A model generated the notes under the pieces. The model saw only the letters and a program-made list of their open reading frames with translations, did no database searches and had not been told where the DNA came from. A stretch of DNA of 64,000 nt from Stentor roeselii (lineage: Eukaryota > Ciliophora > Heterotrichea > Heterotrichida > Stentoridae): NCBI GenBank assembly GCA_006503475.1, contig RSEH01000022.1, positions 124,001 to 188,000 on the forward strand, read 5' to 3'. The position numbers were made by a program, and so were the translations under genes. How positions within the stretch are numbered: position 1 is the stretch's first letter; the number at the start of each line of letters is the position of its first letter. Shown one piece after another: positions 39,663-49,219 of the stretch.

Positions 39663-40316
39663 TTAACTCGACCTCTCCTTGGCTTTCACTTTAATATTGT
39701 TGATTACCAAAGGCTGGATATGAATCCCTTTCGACTCCAAACTTTGTTCTGGTTCAAGAACCAAAGAAAAGAGTCCTCCAACATAATGCGATGAGACTTC
39801 CTTGATCTGAAGTTTAAAGTGAGCCAAGTGTTTTTCTTCAACTATATCATAAGCTAAAGTCGAATGAAAATTACCTCTCAAGATGTTCTTTCCTTGCATC
39901 GTGTAAATGACTTCAACTGGTTTCGAATCATAAGTAAAAAGTTTCACAGTAATTCGGACTTTATCGTCTCTAGAAATAATGATCTCTGGATCTAATTCGA
40001 GTTTCACGGTAAATTTAAAGTATTTTGACTTGCAAAGGGACACTGGAAAGTTTTTGCTCATTTTAAGTTTACTGTTATAAGTACTGGATGTTTCGGTTAT
40101 TTCAGCTATTGTGTCCACATTTGGTGAATCTGTGATGGTAGAAACATTTGATTGTTTAGTTAAGTTTTCATAAATTTTCTGCATTTCTTGAAGTATTTTT
40201 GCATTTTTCCATACCTCTATTGAAAGAAATTTATTTCTGCTTAACAAGTATTCGCGAAATTTACTGTTATTGGGGTCTTGTTGAAATTTCGTGATATTTT
40301 CATTGTAGGAAAACAT
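39663..40316 (-). CDS. Unknown protein with beta-rich C-terminus
   Basis: 217 residues. Helical N-terminal half (FREYLLSRNKFLSIEVWKNA), then a beta-rich C-terminal domain with regular strand-like stretches (KYFKFTVKLELDPEIIISRD, KVRITVKLF, VEVIYTMQG). The pattern suggests an immunoglobulin- or C2-like fold, but no family is recognised. Flanked on both sides by long empty AT-rich DNA. Confidence 0.55.
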   Translation of the reverse strand: MFSYNENITKFQQDPNNSKFREYLLSRNKFLSIEVWKNAKILQEMQKIYENLTKQSNVSTITDSPNVDTIAEITETSSTYNSKLKMSKNFPVSLCKSKYFKFTVKLELDPEIIISRDDKVRITVKLFTYDSKPVEVIYTMQGKNILRGNFHSTLAYDIVEEKHLAHFKLQIKEVSSHYVGGLFSLVLEPEQSLESKGIHIQPLVINNIKVKAKERSS

Positions 40317-41752
40317 TATTTATTAATAAAAGTATCAAAAAAGTATAAAGAAAAGAATAATTAGGATGTAAGAGTTGAAGTGCTTTTGAGGATCTCAGCA
40401 TTAATCTTGAAATTTAAATATTTTGGGGATTTTCGTATATACTTATAGAAGTGAAAAAGTTATGTTATGCATCTGTTTTATCGCAAGTATTGATAATCTG
40501 ATTTGGATCAGATTGTAAACTTGAGATAATAGATTCTAGACTCGCTCACTAGTCAAGGTATGTTTATTCCATTATGTTGAAAAAGGAAGAGATTTAAGAA
40601 TAAGGAAAATTTTAAAGACTTGCATATTAGGATAAAATCAAAAAGATTGATTAATTATAGATGTTTGAGGATATAATAGATTTTCAAAGATATTTAGGAA
40701 TTCTTTGAAATGGTCTATAGAAGTTTAGTCTTTTGGAAGAAAAACAATATAATTGATATTTTGGATATTTCAATTGTTTCTTAGACCTTTAAGTATTGAT
40801 TCCTTGAAGGTTTAACAATGATCTTAGAATTTGCTTGTGAATAGATTATCCTTAAATCTAAACACTTGCTAACACGTTCTAAGAATTTTGAAAAATTTTA
40901 TTGAAAATTGATAAATTTAATCACTTCTTTTCAAGCATCCTGAAGTATTAAAGAGATCATAAAAAGCTTAAACTGTTCAGTCTTCTCTTGGGTAATCATA
41001 AAATCGATAAATTTTGTGATAATATCACTGAAAAGTGACTCACAAAATTTTAATTTAGCCGAAGTAAAATTTGAGAAAGATGATTACTTATGTTATCGTT
41101 CATTTAATATTTAAGACGATATTTATTAGAAGCAATACTATTGAAGAAGATTGACAAATACAAAGGATAAATTAAAACAAATTAAAAAAATTATAAAGGC
41201 TGGGAATCTCGAATTTTTTAAGAAAATTGAGAGAACTGGTAGATGTTTTGATTCTGTCAAGGGAAAAAAGAGCAATTTTAATCAGGATTTTAAGATTTGT
41301 CTTTGAAAACAATCCTAATAAATTTTGATAGATCTTGAAGATTTGTTTATATTAAATATAGCAAAAATGAGGTATTTAAGTCTAATCTTCCAATTTGTTA
41401 AGTTTCACAAGGAAAATTACGTAATAATAACAATTATTATCAGGAAATTTTATAGGTAACTATTTAAAACATTAAAATTTCAAAAAACATCCAAATTCTT
41501 CAATATTCAAAAGAATCGCTTAAAATTCTTAGTTTTCATTTAAAAAAATTATTAATTACCGCAATTTGGAATCCCAAATAAATTTTCAATCCTTCAAATT
41601 ATTAATTCTCTAATTCTTAACAAAACCATTAAAATCCAATCCCAAACCTCATAAAAAGTCTTAAAAAAAAACATAAAAATAATTTCTCTCATATCATTCA
41701 TCTCCTAAAATACCTAAAATATAAACATTAAACATAAAAAAGGGGCCTAATA
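40317..41752. other. Long intergenic region, nothing supportable
   Basis: 1.4 kb, the longest apparently empty gap without a recognisable relic. AT-rich with scattered AAAAG and GAT-rich stretches; no ORF over 60 codons with coding character. May hold old relics too decayed to identify by eye. Confidence 0.4.
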
Positions 41753-42619
41753 ATGACATCATATCAAGGTAAAGGCAAAAGGTCAGCCACAGATTCTCTA
41801 GTTTTTTCCTCGTCCTTCAAACACGTTAAAGCGAAAGACCCTGACGACCTCCTCTCAAATCACAGTGATTCCCCATCACATCGATCCGAAGAATCAATCC
41901 ATTCAACCGACAACTACCACTACGTGAAAAAAATCATAAAATACCGAGACAACCCTCTCCTCTCCTCAGATTCCGACGAAAGTGGCAAAGACTCAGGCGA
42001 TTCCTTAAAATTCAAGTCATCCGGTTACAAAATCCAAAAATTTCCCTCTAAAAAAGAAAAAAAACATAAAAAATCCCCTAAATTCCAGAAACCTTTCGAA
42101 AAAATCAAAAAAAAACCAGGAAAAAATCAAAGAAAATCTGAAAAAAATCGAAATTTTTTCGAAAAGGAAAAAAAAATCAAGAAAAAACGAGTAAAAGAAA
42201 AGACTGACCCAGTGAAAGACGATTTGATAAACAGGATCTTAAGAAGATGGTGGTACGCTTTAGACGAATGGCCTCCAGAAGGTTTCAACTACTCAGAAGT
42301 TCTAAAAAAGCAGAAGTTTCGACTGGTCCATCAGGATTCCTGGTCTTCAGAGCCAAATGTGAATCACGGGTTCACAAAAGTGATGCAATTGCCGGGGTAC
42401 CCAGGAGTTTACGTCCTTCCCAACGGGTACCTGAAAGACCTGCGTCCTGAAGACAGTTGTCCTTCTTACCACAACCTCTACAAGAAGCCTGTGAAAGAAC
42501 TGAAAGAGATTCTTTTAACTGCCATCAACTGTCAGATCAACCAGGTCCGTGAATTGAAAGACAATGATTTAGCTGATGAGTTGATTTCTGAACTGAAAGA
42601 AATAAAAAGCAAATTCTAA
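41753..42619 (+). CDS. Lys-rich protein with a conserved-looking Trp/Pro domain
   Basis: 288 residues. Residues 1-150 are Lys/Ser-rich, low-complexity and likely disordered. The C-terminal ~130 residues look folded: LINRILRRWWYALDEWPPEG, GYPGVYVLPNGYLKDLRPED, then a helix ending ELKEIKSKF. Aromatic and Pro density suggests a specific small domain I do not recognise. Possible chromatin-associated protein judging from basic disorder; no direct evidence. Confidence 0.6.
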   Translation: MTSYQGKGKRSATDSLVFSSSFKHVKAKDPDDLLSNHSDSPSHRSEESIHSTDNYHYVKKIIKYRDNPLLSSDSDESGKDSGDSLKFKSSGYKIQKFPSKKEKKHKKSPKFQKPFEKIKKKPGKNQRKSEKNRNFFEKEKKIKKKRVKEKTDPVKDDLINRILRRWWYALDEWPPEGFNYSEVLKKQKFRLVHQDSWSSEPNVNHGFTKVMQLPGYPGVYVLPNGYLKDLRPEDSCPSYHNLYKKPVKELKEILLTAINCQINQVRELKDNDLADELISELKEIKSKF

Positions 42620-42625
42620 CATTTA

Positions 42626-43462
42626 TCACTTCTTTTTTATAGGAGGCTTCATTTTTGACTTCCCTTTGGCATCAGGTTCATCTGCGTAGGTCAGGTCTTC
42701 TTCTATTGTCCTGATGCAGTACCCGTCAATATCAAACAACTGGCAAGAGTCGTTATCTTCAACGACGACTACCTGATAAACAGTACGAGTATTCAAAAAA
42801 GAACTTGCCAGGTCTTCAAACTTATTCTTAACAAATTTTCTATTTCCAGACTGGTCCATTAAATCAATTTCTTTAGGAATAGCAGAGTATCTCTCTTTAG
42901 AACTTTTCACAATATCAAGTTTTTCATAAAGTTTCTCTTTCCTACTAAGAATTTCAGCGATTTCTTTACGAACTTCTTCTTTTTCCGCTTCAAGTTTCTG
43001 CTGCTTTATCTCTTCAGGAGTCAGTTCTTTCACCTCCTCAACGACAGGTTTTTTAGCAGCTGCTTTTTTCGGGTCTTCTTTTTTTGCAGGTTTTTCGTTT
43101 TTGCCCTTAGGCGGGTTCTTTTTTTCTTCTTTGATTTCTTCAGGTTTTTTTTCTTCGACTTGTTCTTCTTGTTTGGGTTCTTTAGTGTCGGAGGCTGTTT
43201 TGACTCGGGACTTGGCATTTGCAGCTTCTTTTAAGTCTTCTTCTGGAGGAGGGTTCTCAAGACGATTGAGCTTTTTTTGTTTGGCCTCCAGCCGTTGGCT
43301 GGTTTCTTCGATTTCTTTGTGGATCTGGACTTGACGCGTGTTCAGCAAGTGCACCACGTCGGTGAAGGCTTGCTTGCGGATTGACTCGATTAAAGGCGCT
43401 GTTTGGCAGTTGATGTTGTAGATTTGACCTTGTTTGTACCCGTATGCTGCTAAGATAAACAT
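42626..43462 (-). CDS. CXorf65-like domain protein with charged insert
   Basis: 278 residues. N-terminus MFILAAYGYKQGQIYNINC then IESIRKQA, and late segment IDLMDQSGNRKFVKNKFEDL with LNTRTVYQVVVVE, match the two halves of the uncharacterised animal protein CXorf65 (beta strand, LL..IRRK helix; IDL.D..G; ...FL..R.TY.V.KVE). Between them is a ~130-residue Lys/Glu-rich, highly charged insert (residues ~65-200). Convergent with the previous gene, 6 bp between stops. Function unknown; animal relatives are ciliated-tissue associated as I recall. Confidence 0.4.
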   Translation of the reverse strand: MFILAAYGYKQGQIYNINCQTAPLIESIRKQAFTDVVHLLNTRQVQIHKEIEETSQRLEAKQKKLNRLENPPPEEDLKEAANAKSRVKTASDTKEPKQEEQVEEKKPEEIKEEKKNPPKGKNEKPAKKEDPKKAAAKKPVVEEVKELTPEEIKQQKLEAEKEEVRKEIAEILSRKEKLYEKLDIVKSSKERYSAIPKEIDLMDQSGNRKFVKNKFEDLASSFLNTRTVYQVVVVEDNDSCQLFDIDGYCIRTIEEDLTYADEPDAKGKSKMKPPIKKK

Positions 43463-44009
43463 TTTAGTTAGGAGAATGTGGAGAAGGAGTTTTGATGGAT
43501 CGATGAGAATAGAAATTTAATGGATGGGATTTTTAGAGAGTTTTGAAGGATTGAGGAGGGTTGGGTTAGGAGAATTTTTTGGGGATTGGGATTTTGTTGT
43601 TTTGGAGTTTTTGATATATTGAGAGGGTTTATTATTATTTGGAGAATGGTATTAGGGTGAATTATTATAAATATAGGGATGGTGAATTAGGAAATCTTGA
43701 TTATTTGGAAATTTTAAGTGGCGTGGATGTTCAAGATCGTTGTTATGGGACTGAAACTCAAACCTCCTTAACTTAACCTCACCTCCCTTCGAAACTTAAA
43801 ATTTTCCTGAAAACAAGGTACAATCTGAAACGAACCCTATCACAACAATTCAAACCCCTTCAATCCCAAAACCATTCACCTCATCCTTTCATTCCCCAAA
43901 CTCTCCAACATTCACGATCCTCCATGACTTTCCCAAAAATCCCAAATAAAAAAATCCACATCAAACCCAAACTAAAAAATGATCCACCCTAAGCTATGAC
44001 GTAATACTA
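43463..44009. other. Intergenic region, nothing seen
   Basis: About 547 bp. The first half is G/T-rich on the plus strand, the second half C/A-rich. Divergent between two genes; no ORF or repeat noted. Confidence 0.5.
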
Positions 44010-45026
44010 ATGGATCTAATACAAAAGGCCGAAACATCAGGACTTCTCTCAGAAGTCTGTCCTCGTTTAAACGTTTTCCCGACATTACACAAGCCAAGTT
44101 TTAAGCGCAAAAGCGAGTTGCCAAGCATAATAAGTTCTCGTCTGAATTCTGAAGGTTACCACAACATGCGCGTATTAAACAATGAGGGTACAGATCTGAA
44201 CCCAGTCTTCGAAATCGTCAAAAAAATCTACGTGGAAGAAATGGCAGCCACTGAGGTTCTTCTTTTGCGTCATGTTCACCTCGATGAACTTTTTATTCTG
44301 AAGCGAATTATAAAACAGAAGCTTCTCCAGCCCGAGCACTGGGAGTCTGCATCACGCGAATTGCAGATTCACAGTCAACTAAGCCACCCGAACATAGTAG
44401 ACAACATCGACACAGGGGAGACAAGTACTTATTTCATGGAACTTCTGGAGTTTGTACCCAGGTCGAATTATTTTGTGGAAAAGGTCGAGATTAATAACAC
44501 GCCTTTCATGACTAAAAGAGATGGAGGAATACAGAAGTTAAAAAGTTTTTGCTTTGATATCTTGCAAGGACTGAAATTTTTGCATTCGGTTAACATTATT
44601 CATATGGATATCAAACCAGCGAATTTACTGCTTAGCACGAAAGTCACTGAGGATGAGTACTCGATTGTTAAGATTTGCGACTTTGGACTTTCTAAAATCG
44701 CGGATATTGAAGGGAAGACACTTATTCTGCATCGTTGTGGCACTGAACCGTACATCGCCCCTGAAGTCCAAACTGGCAGGATGGTGACTTGTGCTGTTGA
44801 CATGTGGAGCTTTGGAATTTTTCTTTATATTGTGACTGTCGGGTACTCTCCTATTACTCTTAAGTGGAAACCGGGAAATAAACTACCGGCTTATGCAAGA
44901 CATTGGAAAAAATATGAAGGAACTGGACTTTTCGATTTGATTGATAATTGCTTGAAGTTTGACCCGGGAGAGAGAATCACTGCTGAGCAAGCTTTGAATC
45001 ATCAGTGGCTGAGGTGCAGAAGCTAA
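44010..45026 (+). CDS. Protein kinase with HMD catalytic motif
   Basis: 338 residues, kinase domain ~70-335. Lys in FILKRIIKQK, HPNIVDNID, HMDIKPANLLL (Met in place of Arg of HRD), DFGLSKIAD, GTEPYIAPE, and a C-terminal WSFGIFLYIVTVGYSP. The Gly-rich loop is not recognisable. HMD variants are typically active but not regulated by activation-loop phosphorylation. It resembles CAMK-like or plant/protist orphan kinases; no subfamily is assigned. Confidence 0.85.
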   Translation: MDLIQKAETSGLLSEVCPRLNVFPTLHKPSFKRKSELPSIISSRLNSEGYHNMRVLNNEGTDLNPVFEIVKKIYVEEMAATEVLLLRHVHLDELFILKRIIKQKLLQPEHWESASRELQIHSQLSHPNIVDNIDTGETSTYFMELLEFVPRSNYFVEKVEINNTPFMTKRDGGIQKLKSFCFDILQGLKFLHSVNIIHMDIKPANLLLSTKVTEDEYSIVKICDFGLSKIADIEGKTLILHRCGTEPYIAPEVQTGRMVTCAVDMWSFGIFLYIVTVGYSPITLKWKPGNKLPAYARHWKKYEGTGLFDLIDNCLKFDPGERITAEQALNHQWLRCRS

Positions 45027-45814
45027 GATTATTTGTATTATTTTAGATTTTTTTATGATTTTATAATAGAGAGAATGATTATGTTGGAAAGTTTGATTAA
45101 AAACTGGAAATTATGGCAGAACTCATAGTTTTATTGTTTGCCATTAATGTTAGAGTAAAATATAATAATGAAGATAAATTTAATCGAAGTTTAATAAATA
45201 TGTCAGAAAATTTATTAAGTCTCAATTGATTCAAAAAAGACGGAAAGTCTGAAAGAACTGTGGAGTGGTTGGATGGATTAATGATTTAATTTTTGTAATT
45301 TTATTGGAAAAATATTGAAACTGTTTGTTTTGATTGAACTTCTTGCTTAAACAAATAAAATTATGGAAACAGAACATATAATCCTCATTTATTTAGCCAA
45401 ATACCCTAAATCTTTTCAGCCCACTTTAGAGTTTCTCTCAAACTTTTAAAATTCCTATCATAAATTTTCAGTCCTCATAACTAAAGTGAATTGATTAATC
45501 GAACATAAATGTTCTGATAACCAGCTCAAGTAGTTTCTTTAGATTTATATAAAGTTACCCATTTATACTAAAAAGCCAGTCTATATTCCAGCATCTCTAC
45601 TTTCATTAAAGGCCTCATCTTCCAAGACGATTATTCGATTTCTTCACAGAGACTTTCACAATTTTTTATTTAATTCCCTAAAATAATCTTTAATTCCTTC
45701 ATTCTACTGAAATTTGACTCTATCAATTTCAAAAATATCACTACAAAAATAAACTTATAAGGGTTTATTTTTTCATTTTTGTTTCTTTTTTGGCCACAGG
45801 TCTGGTTTAATAAA
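45027..45814. other. Intergenic region, nothing seen
   Basis: About 790 bp, AT-rich. No ORF with coding character. The downstream ORF extends to a TTG at 45779, but the ATG at 45815 is the likely start. Confidence 0.5.
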
Positions 45815-46267
45815 ATGCAAAATATTCCTAGTGTCGAGACCTTAGACTTGGTGATATGTTCAGGAAATGGCCAGCAGTATAAATGCAAGAAGTGTGATTT
45901 GACCTTTTTTAGTGAGTTTCATTTAAGGAAACACGAACTGATGCAAAATGAGTCTGAATCGAATGATCTTCTCAAAAAAAGATTATGCAAAATCTGCAAC
46001 CAAATCTTCGCCACCTACAGAGGAATGAGACAGCACATGGGGAAAATCCATTCCTCAACGAAAAAAGTCAAATGCAAATTCTGCCATAAGCGGTTTAAAG
46101 ATAACTACGCTGTTAAGTACCATAGAAAACAGGTTCACGATAAAGTGACGCAAGTTTCTTGCCATTTATGTGAGAAGGTGTTGTATAATCAGTACAGTTT
46201 AAAAAAGCATCTAGAGCTTTGTGAGCAGGTGCACGCGAATTTCAATGGCTTAGAAGTACAAATATAG
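45815..46267 (+). CDS. C2H2 zinc-finger protein, four fingers
   Basis: 150 residues from ATG 45815 (MQNIPSVETL). Four C2H2 fingers: YKCKKCDLTFFSEFHLRKH, LCKICNQIFATYRGMRQH, VKCKFCHKRFKDNYAVKYH and VSCHLCEKVLYNQYSLKKH. The fourth ends H-LELC rather than H-x3-5-H. Inter-finger spacing is longer than TGEKP linkers. Likely nucleic-acid binding. Upstream in-frame codons to 45779 lack an ATG. Confidence 0.82.
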   Translation: MQNIPSVETLDLVICSGNGQQYKCKKCDLTFFSEFHLRKHELMQNESESNDLLKKRLCKICNQIFATYRGMRQHMGKIHSSTKKVKCKFCHKRFKDNYAVKYHRKQVHDKVTQVSCHLCEKVLYNQYSLKKHLELCEQVHANFNGLEVQI

Positions 46268-47335
46268 ACTAGATATAGTAAAGATGATTGAAGATGTCTT
46301 AGAATAAATTGATGGGGTTTTTTTCATTATGGGAGTAAATGAATTTTAGGCTTTAGAGGAAATATTATCGGGTATAGATAAGATTTTACTATTTACAGCT
46401 TTGGATTGAAAGAATATTTTGTGAATTCGGGGGTTTGGTGATTTGGTGACTACTTCCATATTGGTTAATTTTTAGTATATTTTTAGACTTAAAATAACAA
46501 CAAATTTGAATTATATTTTGAAAATCTGATTTGTTTTTGATGGATTTAGGAAAATTAACTAAACGGTTTAAGAATTAGTTTCCTTTGAGGTTGATATTCT
46601 ATTTTTTTTAATTTTTCTCAATTTTTTTTATCGAAGCTGTCAAGAAAATAAGCAAAAAAGTCTCATTAAAGTGGTTTCATTGATGCTCATTCGACTTATT
46701 GACTGTTTTTTCAAAATTTTTGTTAGGGCTTAGCCCATTTACAATAATATAATCGTGAATGATAGTATTTCAATTATCTAAAATGTAAATATTTTTAATA
46801 TAACCTCAAATTTTGAATATTTTGGACTGTCTGAGCAATAACGAGCAGATTTTATAATAAAAATCTAAAAGAAAACTATTCAAAATAATGCACTCATATA
46901 TATTCTAATATCCATTTGACTTAATTAAATTATATTCAAATTAAACTATTTAAAAGCCTTTATATCGATTTAATTAATCCTACCTAAAATATTCCTTTAT
47001 TTTTATCAATTTGAAAGTCTCCTCTCAATCATTTGCTTCTTGTTCTGAAAACTTTTAACGATTCATAAATTAGAAGGTATCATCAATGATTAAGACCATG
47101 TTTTTAATATTTTTAAAACACTCAAATATTCATCATTTAAACAATTAATTGATTGAAACTTAAATTACTCGCAGACCAAACCTTCTAAATACATAAAATA
47201 CTTTAAAACTCCAAATTAAACTTCCAATTCTATAAAATTCTTTAAAAACAAATAAAAATCTCCTTAAAGTGTTTTCTCTTCAATCATCTTCCCTCAAATT
47301 TGAATCAACCTTGATGACGCTGTAGAATAAACATC
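46268..47335. other. Intergenic region, nothing seen
   Basis: About 1.07 kb. AT-rich; contains a short palindrome GGGCTTAGCCC near 46727 and no coding-like ORF. Confidence 0.5.
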
Positions 47336-47947
47336 ATGGAAGAAATACTTTTCCGTATATTGATAGTGGGAGACTCAGGAGTAGGTAAATCCTGCATTTT
47401 ACTTCGATTCACTCAAGGTATATTTTCCACTAGTGTTGATCTCACCATTGGAGTAGACTTCGCAACAAAGACTATTCAATTGTTTAACAAACAAGTCAAA
47501 CTTCAAGTCTGGGATACTGCTGGACAAGAAGGTTTCAGAAGTATAACTAGAAGTTTCTATCGCAATGCTGATGGAATTTTTTTGGTTTTCAATGTGAATA
47601 ATCGAAAAACTTTTGATAATTGTGAGTCTTGGATCAATGAAATAAGAAATAATTCTCCCCCTGAAGTTTTAATTTATCTTCTTGGAAATCAATGTGACCT
47701 GCCAGGTGCGAAAGAAGTCACACCGGACGATGCAAAATCCTTCGTAAATTCCCGTAACCTAAACGGCTACATCGAGACCTCAGCAAAAGAAGGTCTAGGT
47801 ATAAACGACGCCTTCCACGACTTCTGCAGTCAAATCTACAAGAAAGCCGGAGGCCGTTTATCAGATCCTCCAAAATCAATCAAGCCATCAGTAGAGCGTA
47901 TGCAATTATCCCACCATTCGCCTAAAAAGAAGAAAAAGTGTTGCTAA
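47336..47947 (+). CDS. Rab-family GTPase
   Basis: 203 residues. P-loop GDSGVGKSCILLRF, switch I TIGVDFATKTI, switch II WDTAGQEGFRSITRSFYRNA, G5 ETSAKEG, and a C-terminal double Cys (KKKKKCC) for geranylgeranylation. The G4 motif reads GNQCD instead of GNKxD (Lys to Gln), and Arg of QERFRSI is Gly. Sequence resembles Rab8/Rab18-type. Rabs direct vesicle traffic; specific pathway not assigned. Convergent with GSK3, 20 bp between stops. Confidence 0.9.
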   Translation: MEEILFRILIVGDSGVGKSCILLRFTQGIFSTSVDLTIGVDFATKTIQLFNKQVKLQVWDTAGQEGFRSITRSFYRNADGIFLVFNVNNRKTFDNCESWINEIRNNSPPEVLIYLLGNQCDLPGAKEVTPDDAKSFVNSRNLNGYIETSAKEGLGINDAFHDFCSQIYKKAGGRLSDPPKSIKPSVERMQLSHHSPKKKKKCC

Positions 47948-47967
47948 TCTTATTCATAACAATCATT

Positions 47968-49089
47968 CTAACTACTTACCCAGCTAGGAGTCAAGTTTCT
48001 GATAAGTTCAGGATGAGTCTTGACTTCAATTTCACTCCAGTTAAACAAAGGTGGCAAAGAATCGCCATTCGGCAGTTTGGTCCCTTGTGCCCTGAGTTCG
48101 TCGAAGAAAGGATGGCCCATCAACTGGTAAGCGTTCGGCCTTCGCCCCGGGGAGTAAACAAGGATCTGAGAAAGAAGGTCCACTGCGTCAGCGTTCGCTC
48201 TTCCTCTGAACACTCGGGTCCATGGCGTTTGTCTTATGTCTGGAAAACGCCCTTCTGTGTAGTTTGGATTCATTTCGTAGATCTGTTCACGTGTCGGCGT
48301 TCCTAACACTTTTATTATCTCTACTAACTGGTCAACTGCTGACTCACCTGGAAATAGAGGCTGGAATAAAAACATCTCGGCTATCACGCAACCGGCGGAC
48401 CAGATGTCGATCACTGTTGTGTAGTCTGTTGCACCGAATATTAACTCTGGCGCTCGGTAGTATCGGGAACAAATGTACGCCACATTAGGTTCTCCCTTGA
48501 CCAATTTCTTCGCAGATCCAAAGTCACATAAAACCAATTTATGACTAGCGGTATCGACCAACAAATTCTGCGGTTTGATATCACGATGACAGACCCCCAT
48601 AGCATGAATATACCCAAGACTTCTAAGTATCTGATAACTATAAAGTTTCGCCAAAATAGTCGGAATAGGTTGTCTCATCCTTCCATAGTTCTTAACAACT
48701 CTATAAAGAGTCTCAGGAAAGAACTCCATAACAAGATTCAAAAAGACTTCATCAGGTTTTTCTCCCTGAGTATAAAACGCATGCTTAAGTCCGACCACGT
48801 TATTATGGCTGAGTTCTTTCATGATCTCGTATTCTCTGTTCTTGTATCGCTTGTCTTGAAAGACCTTCTTTATCGCCACCTTGTCTCCCGTTTCAGCGAT
48901 CGTCGCTTGATAAACCACTCCAAATGTCCCGTTTCCGATCGCTTTGTCTGATATGTAAGTGTGACTCACACCTTTGTCATTCAGCGACAGTCGCTGTAGG
49001 GATGTGTTTATTTCACCCATTCTTGCTGAGGCTGTTGAAATGTTGTGGACTTGAGATTTTGGCTTTGCTCCTCGTTTTCCAGGCTCCAT
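47968..49089 (-). CDS. GSK3: Glycogen synthase kinase 3
   Basis: 373 residues, kinase domain ~44-330. Gly loop GNGTFG 52-57, VAIKKV Lys74, [19 protein letters not shown] (the hinge region, in GSK3 wording), [10 protein letters not shown] (168-177), DFGSAKKL (189-196), and [14 protein letters not shown] with Tyr205 at the autophosphorylation position. The C-terminal tail ends NLTPSWVSS. The N-terminal extension is short and lacks the RPRTTSF phosphoinhibition motif of animal GSK3. The downstream gene on the same strand starts ~130 bp past the stop. Confidence 0.96.
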   Translation of the reverse strand: MEPGKRGAKPKSQVHNISTASARMGEINTSLQRLSLNDKGVSHTYISDKAIGNGTFGVVYQATIAETGDKVAIKKVFQDKRYKNREYEIMKELSHNNVVGLKHAFYTQGEKPDEVFLNLVMEFFPETLYRVVKNYGRMRQPIPTILAKLYSYQILRSLGYIHAMGVCHRDIKPQNLLVDTASHKLVLCDFGSAKKLVKGEPNVAYICSRYYRAPELIFGATDYTTVIDIWSAGCVIAEMFLFQPLFPGESAVDQLVEIIKVLGTPTREQIYEMNPNYTEGRFPDIRQTPWTRVFRGRANADAVDLLSQILVYSPGRRPNAYQLMGHPFFDELRAQGTKLPNGDSLPPLFNWSEIEVKTHPELIRNLTPSWVSS

Positions 49090-49219
49090 TTTGAGTTTAT
49101 TTAGGATTTAAATGTTGGAATTTGAAATTTTTTAGGGTTTTTTTGGAATTTGGTTTGAAGTTTAGGTTTTAGGTGGGATTTGGGGTTGGGGTTAGGGGGT
49201 TGGAATGGTTTGGAATGGG

